NCBI GenBank assembly: GCA_031261325.1
Contig: JAISKH010000021.1
Location: 1-40,320 of the forward strand
Length of the DNA stretch: 40,320 bases
Source of the DNA: Oscillospiraceae bacterium
GTDB taxonomy: Bacteria; Bacillota; Clostridia; Oscillospirales; Oscillospiraceae
Direction: 5' to 3'
Below are positions 19,643 to 26,555 of this stretch, piece after piece. The notes below the pieces were generated by a model. That model ran no database searches. It worked only from the letters and a program-made list of their open reading frames with translations, and was not told the DNA's origin. Positions within the stretch are counted from its first letter, which is position 1; every line of letters begins with the position of its first letter. A program made the translations under genes and the position numbers.

Positions 19643-19690
19643 TAAAAAACTTCCGACACGAAAGTGTCGGAAGTTTTTTATTAGTCTGCG
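19633..19690 (+). terminator. Long perfect-palindrome terminator of rplU-rpmA
   Basis: The left arm at 19633-19659 and the right arm at 19664-19690 are exact reverse complements over 27 bases, around a GAAA tetraloop. The core CTTCCGACAC/GTGTCGGAAG is followed by TTTTTTATTA. The left arm includes the last rpmA codon and the TAA stop. It could work on both strands. Confidence 0.92.
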
Positions 19691-19948
19691 CGTCCCGCCG
19701 CGCGGCGCGTCTCTATCTGTTATCTATTATCCGGCTCTCGCCTACACGGCGGGGGCCCCCTTTTCTGACGGGAGAAAAGGGGGGGGAAAGCCCGCTCAAG
19801 AGGGGGTACCCCCCTCTTGAGAATCACCCCCCGCGCTATCGCAAACCACATGCGGTGCGACGGGCAAAAGGTTAAACTTGGTGTTGCAAGCTGCCTGTCG
19901 GCAAGGACATGTGCGTTGCAACCGGGTTGGCTTCGCGGACGGACTATA
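19691..19948 (-). repeat. Structured intergenic repeat, copy 3 (inverted orientation)
   Basis: The unit starts with the exact 17-mer CGTCCCGCCGCGCGGCG (19691-19707). In reverse orientation it has hairpin A (CTCAAGAGGGGG with CCCCCTCTTGAG, about 19796-19821), a linker with CTTTCCCC, hairpin B (CCCCCTTTTCT with AGAAAAGGGGG, about 19758-19785) and hairpin C (CGCC with GGCG around GTGTA, about 19740-19753). The distal part (19850-19948) shares GGACATGTGC and TTGCA blocks with the 3035-3130 part of copy 2, and ends in a degenerate form of the GC-rich end. This explains most of the 375-bp gap between rpmA and the next gene; no protein is supported in it. Confidence 0.6.
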
Positions 19949-19982
19949 AAAAAGGGGTTCCGAATTTCTTCGGAACCCTTTG
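19949..19982 (-). terminator. Terminator of the sortase-anchored protein gene
   Basis: On the minus strand AAAGGGTTCCGA pairs with TCGGAACCCCTTT (one bulged base) around a short loop, followed by TTTTTTATA. It lies about 35 bp after the stop codon at 20018. Confidence 0.75.
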
Positions 19983-20017
19983 TTTGTTTCGTTTTGCTAT
20001 GTAAGTTTTTGCTTGGA

Positions 20018-20683
20018 TTATTCGGTGACGCGCTTCTTCAGCACGACAACACCTGCGGTCGCGACGAGCGCGAGGACGACCCACAGAGCAGAGCTGCTGT
20101 CGGCGGTCTTCGGCACGGACGGGGCGGCGGGAGCTGCCGGGGCTGCTGTCGGAGCTGCGGGAGCCGCTGTCGCGGGAGCCGCCGGCTCTACAGTTGCGGG
20201 AAGCGTTACGGGAGCGTCATCTTCCTCGGAGGGAGCTGTCGGAATTTCGGGCTCTTCGACAGGCTCGGAAGGCTCTTCGGGAGCTGCGGGGGCGGGAGCA
20301 TCAGAAGCGGGGACGAGAATGATGTAGCCTGTGGGGCCATAAACAGACTCGTACTCATAGAGTGCCCACTCACCAGCCGCGAGCGAACCAATGTCACTTA
20401 CCTTGGTGTAGCCAGCGATTGAGGACGGTGCCGCTGCACCGGCGGTTGTGTAAACATATGCTTCATCAGGGATTGAAAGAGTGTCGAGCGTGGGGTCATA
20501 CGCGCCTGCGGGTCTGCCAGACCAAAGACCACCGGTTGCGCTTGCGGCGCCGCCGAACGCTGTGCCATCATCGAACGGCAGGTAAGACGCCAAGTCTGCG
20601 GGCTTCTCGTAAGCTGCGGACGCGACGGTTGCGAGTGCCAGCATCATTACGATGACGATGGCGAGTGCGAGTACCTTTTTCAT
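20018..20683 (-). CDS. Sortase-anchored secreted protein (VPKTA signal)
   Basis: A 221-residue exported protein. The signal peptide is MKKVLALAIVIVMMLALATVASA. A globular part of about 110 residues (Gly/Ala/Tyr-rich, with GEWALYEYESVYGPTGYIILV) leads into a Pro/Ala/Glu linker (roughly 130-188) that should span the wall. The C-terminus is a cell-wall sorting signal: VPKTADSSS, a hydrophobic helix (ALWVVLALVATAGVVVL) and the tail KKRVTE. VPKTA differs from LPXTG at positions 1 and 5, a variation seen in clostridial sortase substrates. AGGAGG precedes the start. The function of the globular part is unknown; no sortase gene is in the window. Confidence 0.8.
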   Translation of the reverse strand: MKKVLALAIVIVMMLALATVASAAYEKPADLASYLPFDDGTAFGGAASATGGLWSGRPAGAYDPTLDTLSIPDEAYVYTTAGAAAPSSIAGYTKVSDIGSLAAGEWALYEYESVYGPTGYIILVPASDAPAPAAPEEPSEPVEEPEIPTAPSEEDDAPVTLPATVEPAAPATAAPAAPTAAPAAPAAPSVPKTADSSSALWVVLALVATAGVVVLKKRVTE

Positions 20684-20747
20684 TGATTTTCCTCCTAAAT
20701 AATTTTTGGGTCTTTTGCGTTTCTAATATCTCGCGGTTGATACGTCT

Positions 20748-20775
20748 ATTTTAACCTTTTTAGAGAAAATGTCAA
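20748..20775 (-). promoter_or_regulatory. Promoter of the sortase-anchored protein gene
   Basis: On the minus strand TTGACA (20775-20770) and TAAAAT (20753-20748) are 16 bp apart, about 65 bp upstream of the start at 20683. Confidence 0.55.
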
Positions 20776-20908
20776 TAGTAAGGTTTGGCAAATCAGCCAC
20801 TTTCGCCAATATTGATAAAATAAACGCCCTCTGTTTGTTGTTTTTAGACAAAATGTTGAGAAATTAACTTTTCGCGGCGGTCAAAAATTGTACGTTACGC
20901 TAAATGGG

Positions 20909-20942
20909 GCAAGCCCCGCCGTTTGTAACGGGCAGGGCTTGC
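20909..20942 (-). terminator. Hairpin after spoVAC
   Basis: GCAAGCCC (20909-20916) pairs with GGGCTTGC (20935-20942), and inside them CCGTT pairs with AACGG. It lies 16 bp after the spoVAC stop. No long T-run follows on the minus strand, so termination is likely but not certain. Confidence 0.55.
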
Positions 20943-20958
20943 GGCGGGGGAGTTCCGT

Positions 20959-21399
20959 CTAGCGCGTCGATAGGCAGTAAATTATTCCGTATAGCACCGA
21001 CGCGGACACGCCGAAAACCAGGACGGGTCCCGCGATGATGAACATCTTTGCCGCCGTGCCCGTGACGTAGCCCTCGGTCTTGAACTCAAGCGCGGGGGCG
21101 ACGACGGAGTTGGCGAAGCCCGTTATGGGCACGAGTGTGCCCGCTCCCGCGAACTTCGCGATGCGGTCGTACACTTTCAGCCCTGTGAGCAGCGCGCCGA
21201 GGAATACGAGCGTAACGCTGGTGGCGGCGGCGGCAAGCTCCTTGGACAAGCCCGCGCCCGCGTAACCCGTTCGTATCACTTGCCCGACGCAGCAGATTGC
21301 GCCGCCGACGAGAAACGCCCTGACGAGATTCGCGCCCACCCTAGACGGCGGAGACTTCGCGGCGACGTAATCGCCGTATTCTTTATTGGTCATTTTCAA
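20959..21399 (-). CDS. spoVAC: Stage V sporulation protein AC
   Basis: A 146-residue membrane protein matching SpoVAC along its whole length. Key segments are RAFLVGGAICCVGQVI, TSVTLVFLGALLTGLKVYDRIAKFAGAGTLVPITGFANSVV and FKTEGYVTGTAAKMFIIAGPVLVFG. In spores, SpoVAC is a mechanosensitive channel in the inner membrane used for dipicolinic acid movement in sporulation and germination. TTG at 21399 is chosen because GAGGTG sits seven bases upstream; the ATG two codons later is the alternative. The usual partners spoVAD and spoVAE are not next to it. The genes on either side encode surface proteins, so this copy is isolated. Confidence 0.93.
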   Translation of the reverse strand: MKMTNKEYGDYVAAKSPPSRVGANLVRAFLVGGAICCVGQVIRTGYAGAGLSKELAAAATSVTLVFLGALLTGLKVYDRIAKFAGAGTLVPITGFANSVVAPALEFKTEGYVTGTAAKMFIIAGPVLVFGVSASVLYGIIYCLSTR

Positions 21400-21456
21400 T
21401 TCGCAACACCTCGGGGTTTATGGTGCGCGATTTTGGGAATTTCATGCGGACAGACA

Positions 21457-23091
21457 TTATAAATGTACGAGCTGAATTTTGTAGTGCTCCGCGCCCTGCT
21501 CGACGACTATGCCGATGGGGAGAACGAGTACGTTGTAGATTGGGTTGATGTACACGTCAACCTCCCGCCCTTGGTATTCCATGCTTGTGTAGTAGATGAA
21601 CATGCTTAGGTCGAGCAGCTCGATGTACTCGGCTTCAAGCTCTTCGACGGGCTTTTGCAGCTCGTCAACGCGGTAGTAGTAGGATATGCCGCCCTCCTCG
21701 AGCTTGGAGATTACGAAATCGACGTTCGCGAACACGCCGAAATCGGGCGCGGGGAAGAAGCCCTCGTAGTACTCAAGACCCGCGGGTGAGTAGGAGCCGA
21801 GGTCGTGGAGCGTGTCGCGCTTGAGCGCGTTGAGCACGTTGATTGGCATGGCGAGGTTTAGGCTTTGCCCGCCGGTGAATGCCGCGCTTGTGATGCCGAT
21901 TGCCTGTCCGTAGACGTTGAGCAACGCGCCGCCGCTGGAGCCGGGGGAGATGGGCGCGTCGATTTGGACGAACTCCTGCCCGTTGATGCTGCGGAGCGAG
22001 GTTGAGATGATGCCGCGCGTGAGCGTGCTGTTCAGCCCGAACGGGCTGCCGATTGTGTAGATTGTGGAGCCTGTGATGAGGCTTGACGAGTCGCCGAGTT
22101 CGAGGTAGGGGAAGCTCTCGTTTGCGGGACCTTCGTAGCTTTGCTCGGGGGAGATTTGAATGAGGGCGCAGTCGGTTTTCAGGGCGAGGTCGTAGATACC
22201 CGTCACGTCGTGAATTTCGCCGTTCATCATGAGGATTTTCGCGGAAACGACGTCGGCGATGACGTGGCAGTTCGTGACGGCGAGTCCTGTTTCGGAGATG
22301 AAGAAGCCGCTGCCGGAGCCGATGAACAATTCGTCCTCGTCGAACATTTCAAGGTGGAATACGGCGGGTGAGCTTTTGGCGTAGATTTCCTCCGCGTTGA
22401 GCGGCAATAGGAACGTGAGGTCGCGGCGGAGCGCGCCGCTTGCCATGCGGGCGGTTATCGTTGCGGCTTCGGCGCGCGTTATGGTGAGCGAGGGGAGGAA
22501 TGAGCCGCGCGAGTCGCTGCCTGTCAGGATTCCCGCGCGATATAGGGCGTACACCGCCGCGCCGTAGCTGTAGTTCTCGGCAACGTCGGGTATCGCGCCG
22601 AACTCGACGCGGTTGACGGGCGTGAGCGCTTCCTCAGGTAAGGCAAGGGCGAAGATGCGGGCGAAGTCGGCGCGGGTAATCGCCGCGTCCATGTCGCGAA
22701 AGCGGAGGTCGGTTGCGCCGAGTATGCCGCGCTCTTCCGCGACGCGTTCGTAGGGCGCGTACCACGCTTCGCCGTTTTGCGGGGCGGGCGCGTCGTTTTC
22801 GTTGTAGTATGCGAGATTCAGGCGGACGGCTAGGGTTATGGCTTCCGCCACGGTTAGCTGACCCTCGGGGTCGAAAGCGGCGGAGGACTTGCCCTCAAGC
22901 AGTCCGAGCGCGTAGGTGTGCGTCACCGTGTCGTAAAACCATTGCGACGGGGCTACGTCGGCGAAACGCCCGTCATACTCGCGGACGGCGACAAGATTCG
23001 TCAGGCTGCCGACATCGGCGGCGAGAGCGACCACGGTAGTGGAGAGCAGGATTGCGGCGCAGAGGAGCAGGGATATGAGTTTCTTCTTCAT
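21457..23091 (-). CDS. SLH-domain trypsin-like serine protease
   Basis: A 544-residue exported protein with signal peptide MKKKLISLLLCAAILLSTTVVALA. Two or three SLH modules occupy about residues 40-220 (FADVAPSQWFYDTVTHTYALGL, FRDMDAAITRADFARI, IPDVAENYSYGAAVYALYRAG with ITRAEAATITARM). A chymotrypsin/HtrA-type domain spans about 235-425 with the triad His276 (TNCHVIAD), Asp307 (KTDCALI) and Ser386 (SPGSSGGAL). There is no PDZ domain; the last 120 residues are acidic and unassigned. It should act on the cell surface, anchored by SLH to wall polymer. ATG at 23091 follows GAGGT; an N-terminal extension upstream lacks signal-peptide logic. A strong promoter precedes it. Confidence 0.9.
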   Translation of the reverse strand: MKKKLISLLLCAAILLSTTVVALAADVGSLTNLVAVREYDGRFADVAPSQWFYDTVTHTYALGLLEGKSSAAFDPEGQLTVAEAITLAVRLNLAYYNENDAPAPQNGEAWYAPYERVAEERGILGATDLRFRDMDAAITRADFARIFALALPEEALTPVNRVEFGAIPDVAENYSYGAAVYALYRAGILTGSDSRGSFLPSLTITRAEAATITARMASGALRRDLTFLLPLNAEEIYAKSSPAVFHLEMFDEDELFIGSGSGFFISETGLAVTNCHVIADVVSAKILMMNGEIHDVTGIYDLALKTDCALIQISPEQSYEGPANESFPYLELGDSSSLITGSTIYTIGSPFGLNSTLTRGIISTSLRSINGQEFVQIDAPISPGSSGGALLNVYGQAIGITSAAFTGGQSLNLAMPINVLNALKRDTLHDLGSYSPAGLEYYEGFFPAPDFGVFANVDFVISKLEEGGISYYYRVDELQKPVEELEAEYIELLDLSMFIYYTSMEYQGREVDVYINPIYNVLVLPIGIVVEQGAEHYKIQLVHL

Positions 23092-23155
23092 TATGTACCT
23101 CGTGTATTTTTCGTTCTTGCGGTTCGCACCAAGCGCGCGGGGAACCGTGTATACT

Positions 23156-23184
23156 ATTATATAACGCGCGACGGTACATTTCAA
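23156..23184 (-). promoter_or_regulatory. Promoter of the SLH protease gene
   Basis: Minus-strand TTGAAA (23184-23179) and perfect TATAAT (23161-23156) with a 17-bp spacer, about 60 bp upstream of the start codon. Confidence 0.75.
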
Positions 23185-23282
23185 GGGGGCGAAGTAATTG
23201 GCACGGTTGGGCGGTTTTGCGGGGGCGGGAGGGGGCTTTCGGGGCGGGAAATAAAAAAGTTTCAAATTTTTTGAAAAAACGC

Positions 23283-23311
23283 TTGACAAATCGTTAAATG
23301 TAATCTATACT
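23283..23311 (+). promoter_or_regulatory. Promoter P1 upstream of the transglutaminase-like gene
   Basis: Consensus TTGACA (23283-23288), 17-bp spacer, TATACT (23306-23311). It lies about 300 bp before the next plus-strand gene, so it drives a long leader or a separate RNA. Confidence 0.7.
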
Positions 23312-23317
23312 TTGACC

Positions 23318-23498
23318 ATACTCGGTAAATAAATGAAACGAGAACGGAAATGTCGGGGGCGACGGAAAGGAACGGGTGACGAAGCGAGGCTATGATGAAC
23401 GCGGTTTGAAATGTGCGGAAGAGGCTAAACGATGACATGATTGTATCGACTTGTAACTAATCGTAATTGAAAAGTCATTAAAGAACGCGGTTGTGTTG
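23318..23498 (+). other. Unassigned transcribed stretch between promoters P1 and P2
   Basis: About 180 bp downstream of P1 contain no convincing gene. A 20-codon ORF at 23333-23395 (MKRERKCRGRRKGTGDEARL) has no ribosome binding site. The first half is purine-rich and the second AT-rich; a weak GACTT/AAGTC pairing is near 23450-23475. A structured leader or small RNA is possible, but I could match no known class. Confidence 0.3.
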
Positions 23499-23527
23499 TT
23501 GATAAAAACCAAATTGCACATTATAAT
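23499..23527 (+). promoter_or_regulatory. Promoter P2 of the transglutaminase-like gene
   Basis: TTGATA (23499-23504), 17-bp spacer and perfect TATAAT (23522-23527), about 90 bp before the start codon. The leader has a GC-rich hairpin (GCCGCC with GGCGGT, about 23572-23591) close before the ribosome binding site. Confidence 0.7.
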
Positions 23528-23615
23528 AGGTAACATTAACGTAGGTATAAGGTTTATTTGATTGAGTTCGGGCGCCGCCCCCGATAGGCGGTCAAGCATT
23601 TATGGAGGTGCAACT

Positions 23616-24473
23616 ATGAAAAAAAGATTGGTTTCGATGCTCTTGGCGGCTGTGATGCTCGCGCTGTTATCAACGGTTGCGTTCGCGGCGGACCCCATTA
23701 TCCTCAGCAATGACAAGGCGAAGGTTGACGTTACAAACACGTCGGACGGATTCATCAAGATTGCCTACACGGGCGGCGGCTCTTCCAAGATTAAGGTTCT
23801 GATTACGGACCAGAACAAGAAGCAGTACACATATAACCTTAACAACAAGGGCGACATTGAGGTTTTCCCGCTGTCCGAGGGTGACGGCAACTACACGGTC
23901 GGCGTTTACACGAACACGACAGGCTCCAAGTACGCGTCGTCCTTCAACACGAGCTTTGACGTTAAGCTGAAGGACCAATACGCGCCGTTCCTTGTCTCTA
24001 ACCAGTACGTCAGTTACTCCGACAAGAGCAGCACCGTTGCGCAGGCGGCGACGCTCGTTAAGGACAAGAAAACTGACCTTGAGAAAATCACGGCTATCTA
24101 TGACTACATTATAAAAGACTTCTCCTATGACAAGGACAAAGCGGCGAATGTGCAGTCCGGTTATCTGCCGGAGGTTGACAAGATTCTCGCTTCCAAGAAG
24201 GGCATTTGCTTTGACTATGCCGCGCTGATGACCGCGATGCTGCGCAGCCAGAAGATTCCGTGCCGTCTCGTCGTCGGTTACGCGGGCGAGGTTTACCACG
24301 CTTGGATTAACGTTTACACCAAGGAGGACGGTTGGGTTGACGCCATGATTCAGTTCGACGGCAAGACATGGAAGTTGATGGACCCGACGTTCGCCAATAC
24401 GGGCAAGCAGAGCGAGGAAGTTATGAAGTACATCGGCGACGGCAAGAACTATGCCGCGAAGTACTATTATTAA
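23616..24473 (+). CDS. Secreted transglutaminase-like (cysteine protease fold) protein
   Basis: A 285-residue exported protein. The signal peptide is MKKRLVSMLLAAVMLALLSTVAFA. Residues about 25-125 form a beta-rich N-terminal region. The C-terminal transglutaminase core holds the Cys-His-Asp triad: GICFDYAALMTAMLRSQKIP (Cys), AGEVYHAWINVY (His) and WKLMDPTF (Asp). Bacterial members usually act as peptidases or amidases on proteins or wall peptides. No SLH, LPXTG or membrane anchor is seen, so it is probably released. GGAGGTG precedes ATG 23616; an upstream in-frame start would place charged residues before the signal peptide. A terminator follows, which separates it from the pilus-like operon. 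Confidence 0.88.
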   Translation: MKKRLVSMLLAAVMLALLSTVAFAADPIILSNDKAKVDVTNTSDGFIKIAYTGGGSSKIKVLITDQNKKQYTYNLNNKGDIEVFPLSEGDGNYTVGVYTNTTGSKYASSFNTSFDVKLKDQYAPFLVSNQYVSYSDKSSTVAQAATLVKDKKTDLEKITAIYDYIIKDFSYDKDKAANVQSGYLPEVDKILASKKGICFDYAALMTAMLRSQKIPCRLVVGYAGEVYHAWINVYTKEDGWVDAMIQFDGKTWKLMDPTFANTGKQSEEVMKYIGDGKNYAAKYYY

Positions 24474-24492
24474 AAGATTCTGTTGCGAAGCA

Positions 24493-24531
24493 GCCGAACC
24501 CGCGTTATCATATAGACAACGCGGGTTCGGC
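24493..24531 (+). terminator. Hairpin terminator after the transglutaminase-like gene
   Basis: GCCGAACCCGCGTT (24493-24506) pairs perfectly with AACGCGGGTTCGGC (24518-24531) around an 11-base loop. Only a short T-rich stretch follows. Confidence 0.65.
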
Positions 24532-24595
24532 ACGTCATTTTACGGTATGTGACACGCGGATACTCGGCATTTAGTGCCTTTAGATAGATGATTAA

Positions 24596-24661
24596 CGCAA
24601 AGAAAATCGCCGAAATTAACGCAAGAATTTTCGCAAAAGTATCGCAAAATAATCGCAAAAA
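24596..24661 (+). repeat. Helically phased CGCAA tracts upstream of the pilus-like operon
   Basis: CGCAA occurs at 24596, 24622, 24634, 24645 and 24656; the last four are spaced 12, 11 and 11 bp and three continue as A-tracts. They lie directly before the ribosome binding site of the first operon gene. They may bend DNA or bind a regulator. I found no consensus promoter here. Confidence 0.5.
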
Positions 24662-24683
24662 TATTTGGTAAGGGGTAGTGAAT

Positions 24684-25700
24684 ATGAAACAATTTTCCCT
24701 GCAATACACATCTTCTTTCTGCATGTCGCTGCATCTTGCGATGCAGGCTGGCATCGCAATACCGGAGGGTGTGTCCATGTTCCAAGAGGAGGAGACCGAT
24801 TCGTCCCTGCGCGAGCGCGTCGCCGTCGTTACGGGCGAGCTGGAGATGGGCGAAACGCTGTCCGCGGCTCTGCGCAAGAGCGCGGCTTTCCCGGACTACA
24901 TGATTGACATGGTGGAGGTCGGCGAAAAGACGGGTAAGCTGGACGACACGCTGCTGTCACTCTCGCGGTACTATGACAGGCAGGAGAACATTAAGAAGAG
25001 TATCCGCAGCGCGGTTACATATCCGGTTATGCTGCTTGCGGTGCTGCTGCTGGTGCTCGTCGTGTTCGTCGTTAAGATTCTGCCGATATTCTATGATGTG
25101 TACAAGCAGCTGAACGCCGAGATGTCGGGCGTTGCGATGGTCGCGCTGAACTTCGGCAATTGGCTGCGCGCGAGTTGGGTGCCAATCGTTATCGTCGTCG
25201 CGGTCGTCGCGGTGCTGTGCATCGTGTTCCGCCGTCAGGTCGCGTTCGTTTTCAAGAAGCTCTTTATGGGCGGCAGTCTCGGCGCGTCCATGCTGACGGC
25301 GCGGTTTTCCAGTATTCTGTCGATGACGCTCTCTTCCGGTATGGACACCGATGAGGCTCTGACCATGGCGGCGCGGCTGACCGAGGACAAGGCGGCTTCG
25401 GCGCGTATTACTGAGGTTGCGGCGCAGGCGGGGCTTGGCGTGTCATTCGCGCAATGCGTCGCGGATACGGGGATATTCCCGATGCTGTATAACCGTATGC
25501 TGTCAATCGGCGTGCGCACGGGCGCGTCCGACACAGTTATGGAGGAGATTGCAAGCCGCAGCGGCGAAGAGGCGAACACAAAGCTTGAGGCGTTTATCGG
25601 TAAGATTGAGCCGACGCTTGTTATCATCATGTCCGTGCTTGTCGGTTTGCTGCTGCTGTCCGTTATGCTGCCGCTCGCGAGCATCATGTCGGCGATTTAG
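24684..25700 (+). CDS. Type II secretion/type IV pilus inner-membrane platform protein (PilC/GspF family)
   Basis: A 338-residue membrane protein with two T2SSF domains and three membrane helices. Domain 1 (about 5-125) has FCMSLHLAMQAGIAIPEGV and the family block VGEKTGKLDDTLLSLSRYYD; helices are at about 110-137 and 155-178. Domain 2 has FSSILSMTLSSGMDTDEAL and the equivalent block SIGVRTGASDTVMEEIA, followed by the last helix IIMSVLVGLLLLSVMLPLASI. It is the platform that the motor ATPase acts on. It is shorter than usual PilC (about 400 residues) because the N-terminal extension is missing. ATG at 24684 follows AAGGGG. It starts the operon ending in a PilT-like ATPase. Confidence 0.9.
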   Translation: MKQFSLQYTSSFCMSLHLAMQAGIAIPEGVSMFQEEETDSSLRERVAVVTGELEMGETLSAALRKSAAFPDYMIDMVEVGEKTGKLDDTLLSLSRYYDRQENIKKSIRSAVTYPVMLLAVLLLVLVVFVVKILPIFYDVYKQLNAEMSGVAMVALNFGNWLRASWVPIVIVVAVVAVLCIVFRRQVAFVFKKLFMGGSLGASMLTARFSSILSMTLSSGMDTDEALTMAARLTEDKAASARITEVAAQAGLGVSFAQCVADTGIFPMLYNRMLSIGVRTGASDTVMEEIASRSGEEANTKLEAFIGKIEPTLVIIMSVLVGLLLLSVMLPLASIMSAI

Positions 25701-25712
25701 CGGGGTTGCGGT

Positions 25713-26036
25713 ATGAGTAAGGATTCGGGACGCACGCTAATCAACGTAATTAAAGGATACGGGCTTGGGCTTGTCATGCTTATCGCGATTGTACTTATCG
25801 TGTTCCGCGGGCTGTCCTCAACAGAGGACTCAAGTCGGACGGAGCAGAAGCGTATGCTGGGCGACAGTATTCGCCGCGCGATGGTAACGTGCTACGCGAT
25901 GGAGGGGAGCTACCCCGAGAGCCTTGATTACATGAAGAATTATTACGGCGTTCGTGTGGACGAGACGAAATTTATCGTGCACTATAACGTGTTCGCGTCC
26001 AACATCATGCCGAACTTCGACGTTCTGGAAAGGTGA
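25713..26036 (+). CDS. Small pilin-like membrane-anchored protein
   Basis: A 107-residue protein with a short polar head (MSKDSGRTLINVIKGYG), one helix (LGLVMLIAIVLIVF) and a soluble tail with two aromatic-rich segments (ATCYAMEGSYPESLDYMKNYYGV). The shape, and the MEGSYPESLDY pattern that resembles the start of pilin globular domains (YPxsLxxL), suggest a pseudopilin or assembly subunit. No canonical GFTLIE prepilin motif is present. The start is 12 bp after the platform gene stop, with GGGG upstream. Function is inferred from position only. Confidence 0.75.
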   Translation: MSKDSGRTLINVIKGYGLGLVMLIAIVLIVFRGLSSTEDSSRTEQKRMLGDSIRRAMVTCYAMEGSYPESLDYMKNYYGVRVDETKFIVHYNVFASNIMPNFDVLER

Positions 26037-26045
26037 GGATAGCCG

Positions 26046-26555
26046 TTGAAACGCTACATACACACGGCTGACGCCGTTTTCGCATTGATACTTTTTTGCG
26101 CGTTCGCGCTGTCTATGCTGCTCGTGCTCATGATGGGCGCGGGGGCTTATCAGCGCGTGCGCGATACGTCCGAGAACCACTTCTCGGAGGACACGTGCAT
26201 CAGTTACCTGACAATGAAGCTGCGGCACTTTGACGACGCGACGGGTACCGTGTATCTGGGCGACGTTAACGGCACGCCGGGGATTTACATGACGGAGTTT
26301 ATCGACGAGCGGGAGTTTGTCACCGCGATATACTTCTACGACGAGGACGAGACGGACGACGAGCCGGGCTATGTGCGCGAGCTTTTCGCGGAGCGGGGCT
26401 ATGACTTCGTGCCGCAATACGGCTTTGAGATTTTGCAGGTTCAGGGCTTGTCCTTCGGCTTGGAGGACGGCGTTGTCAAAATCTCATGCATCGGCACGGG
26501 CGGCGGACACGCGGAGACATACATCGCGCTTAGGAATTGGGGGGCGGTCGAATGA
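26046..26555 (+). CDS. DUF4860-like membrane-anchored protein of pilus-type operon
   Basis: A 169-residue protein with an N-terminal helix (AVFALILFCAFALSMLLVLMM, about residues 10-30) and an acidic extracytoplasmic domain (HFSEDTCISYLTMKLRHFDD, YFYDEDETDDEPGY, ILQVQGLSFGLEDGVVKISC). From layout it fits the DUF4860 proteins found in clostridial pilus-like loci; this is from memory, not from a search. The TTG start at 26046 has GAGGAT five bases before it. Its end overlaps the next start codon (ATGA). Likely a minor pseudopilin or assembly factor. Confidence 0.75.
   Translation: MKRYIHTADAVFALILFCAFALSMLLVLMMGAGAYQRVRDTSENHFSEDTCISYLTMKLRHFDDATGTVYLGDVNGTPGIYMTEFIDEREFVTAIYFYDEDETDDEPGYVRELFAERGYDFVPQYGFEILQVQGLSFGLEDGVVKISCIGTGGGHAETYIALRNWGAVE

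Noticed and set aside
21400-21456. Sigma-G promoter for spoVAC
   Set aside because: GCATG and CATAAA are present on the minus strand but about 20 bp apart, which is too far for the sigma-G consensus; not reported as a feature.
23318-23615. Cyclic di-GMP riboswitch before the transglutaminase-like gene
   Set aside because: ATGATGAA and a GAAAT segment recall the class II riboswitch, but the conserved ACCGACC part and the required pseudoknot pairing were not found. The class I core was not found either.
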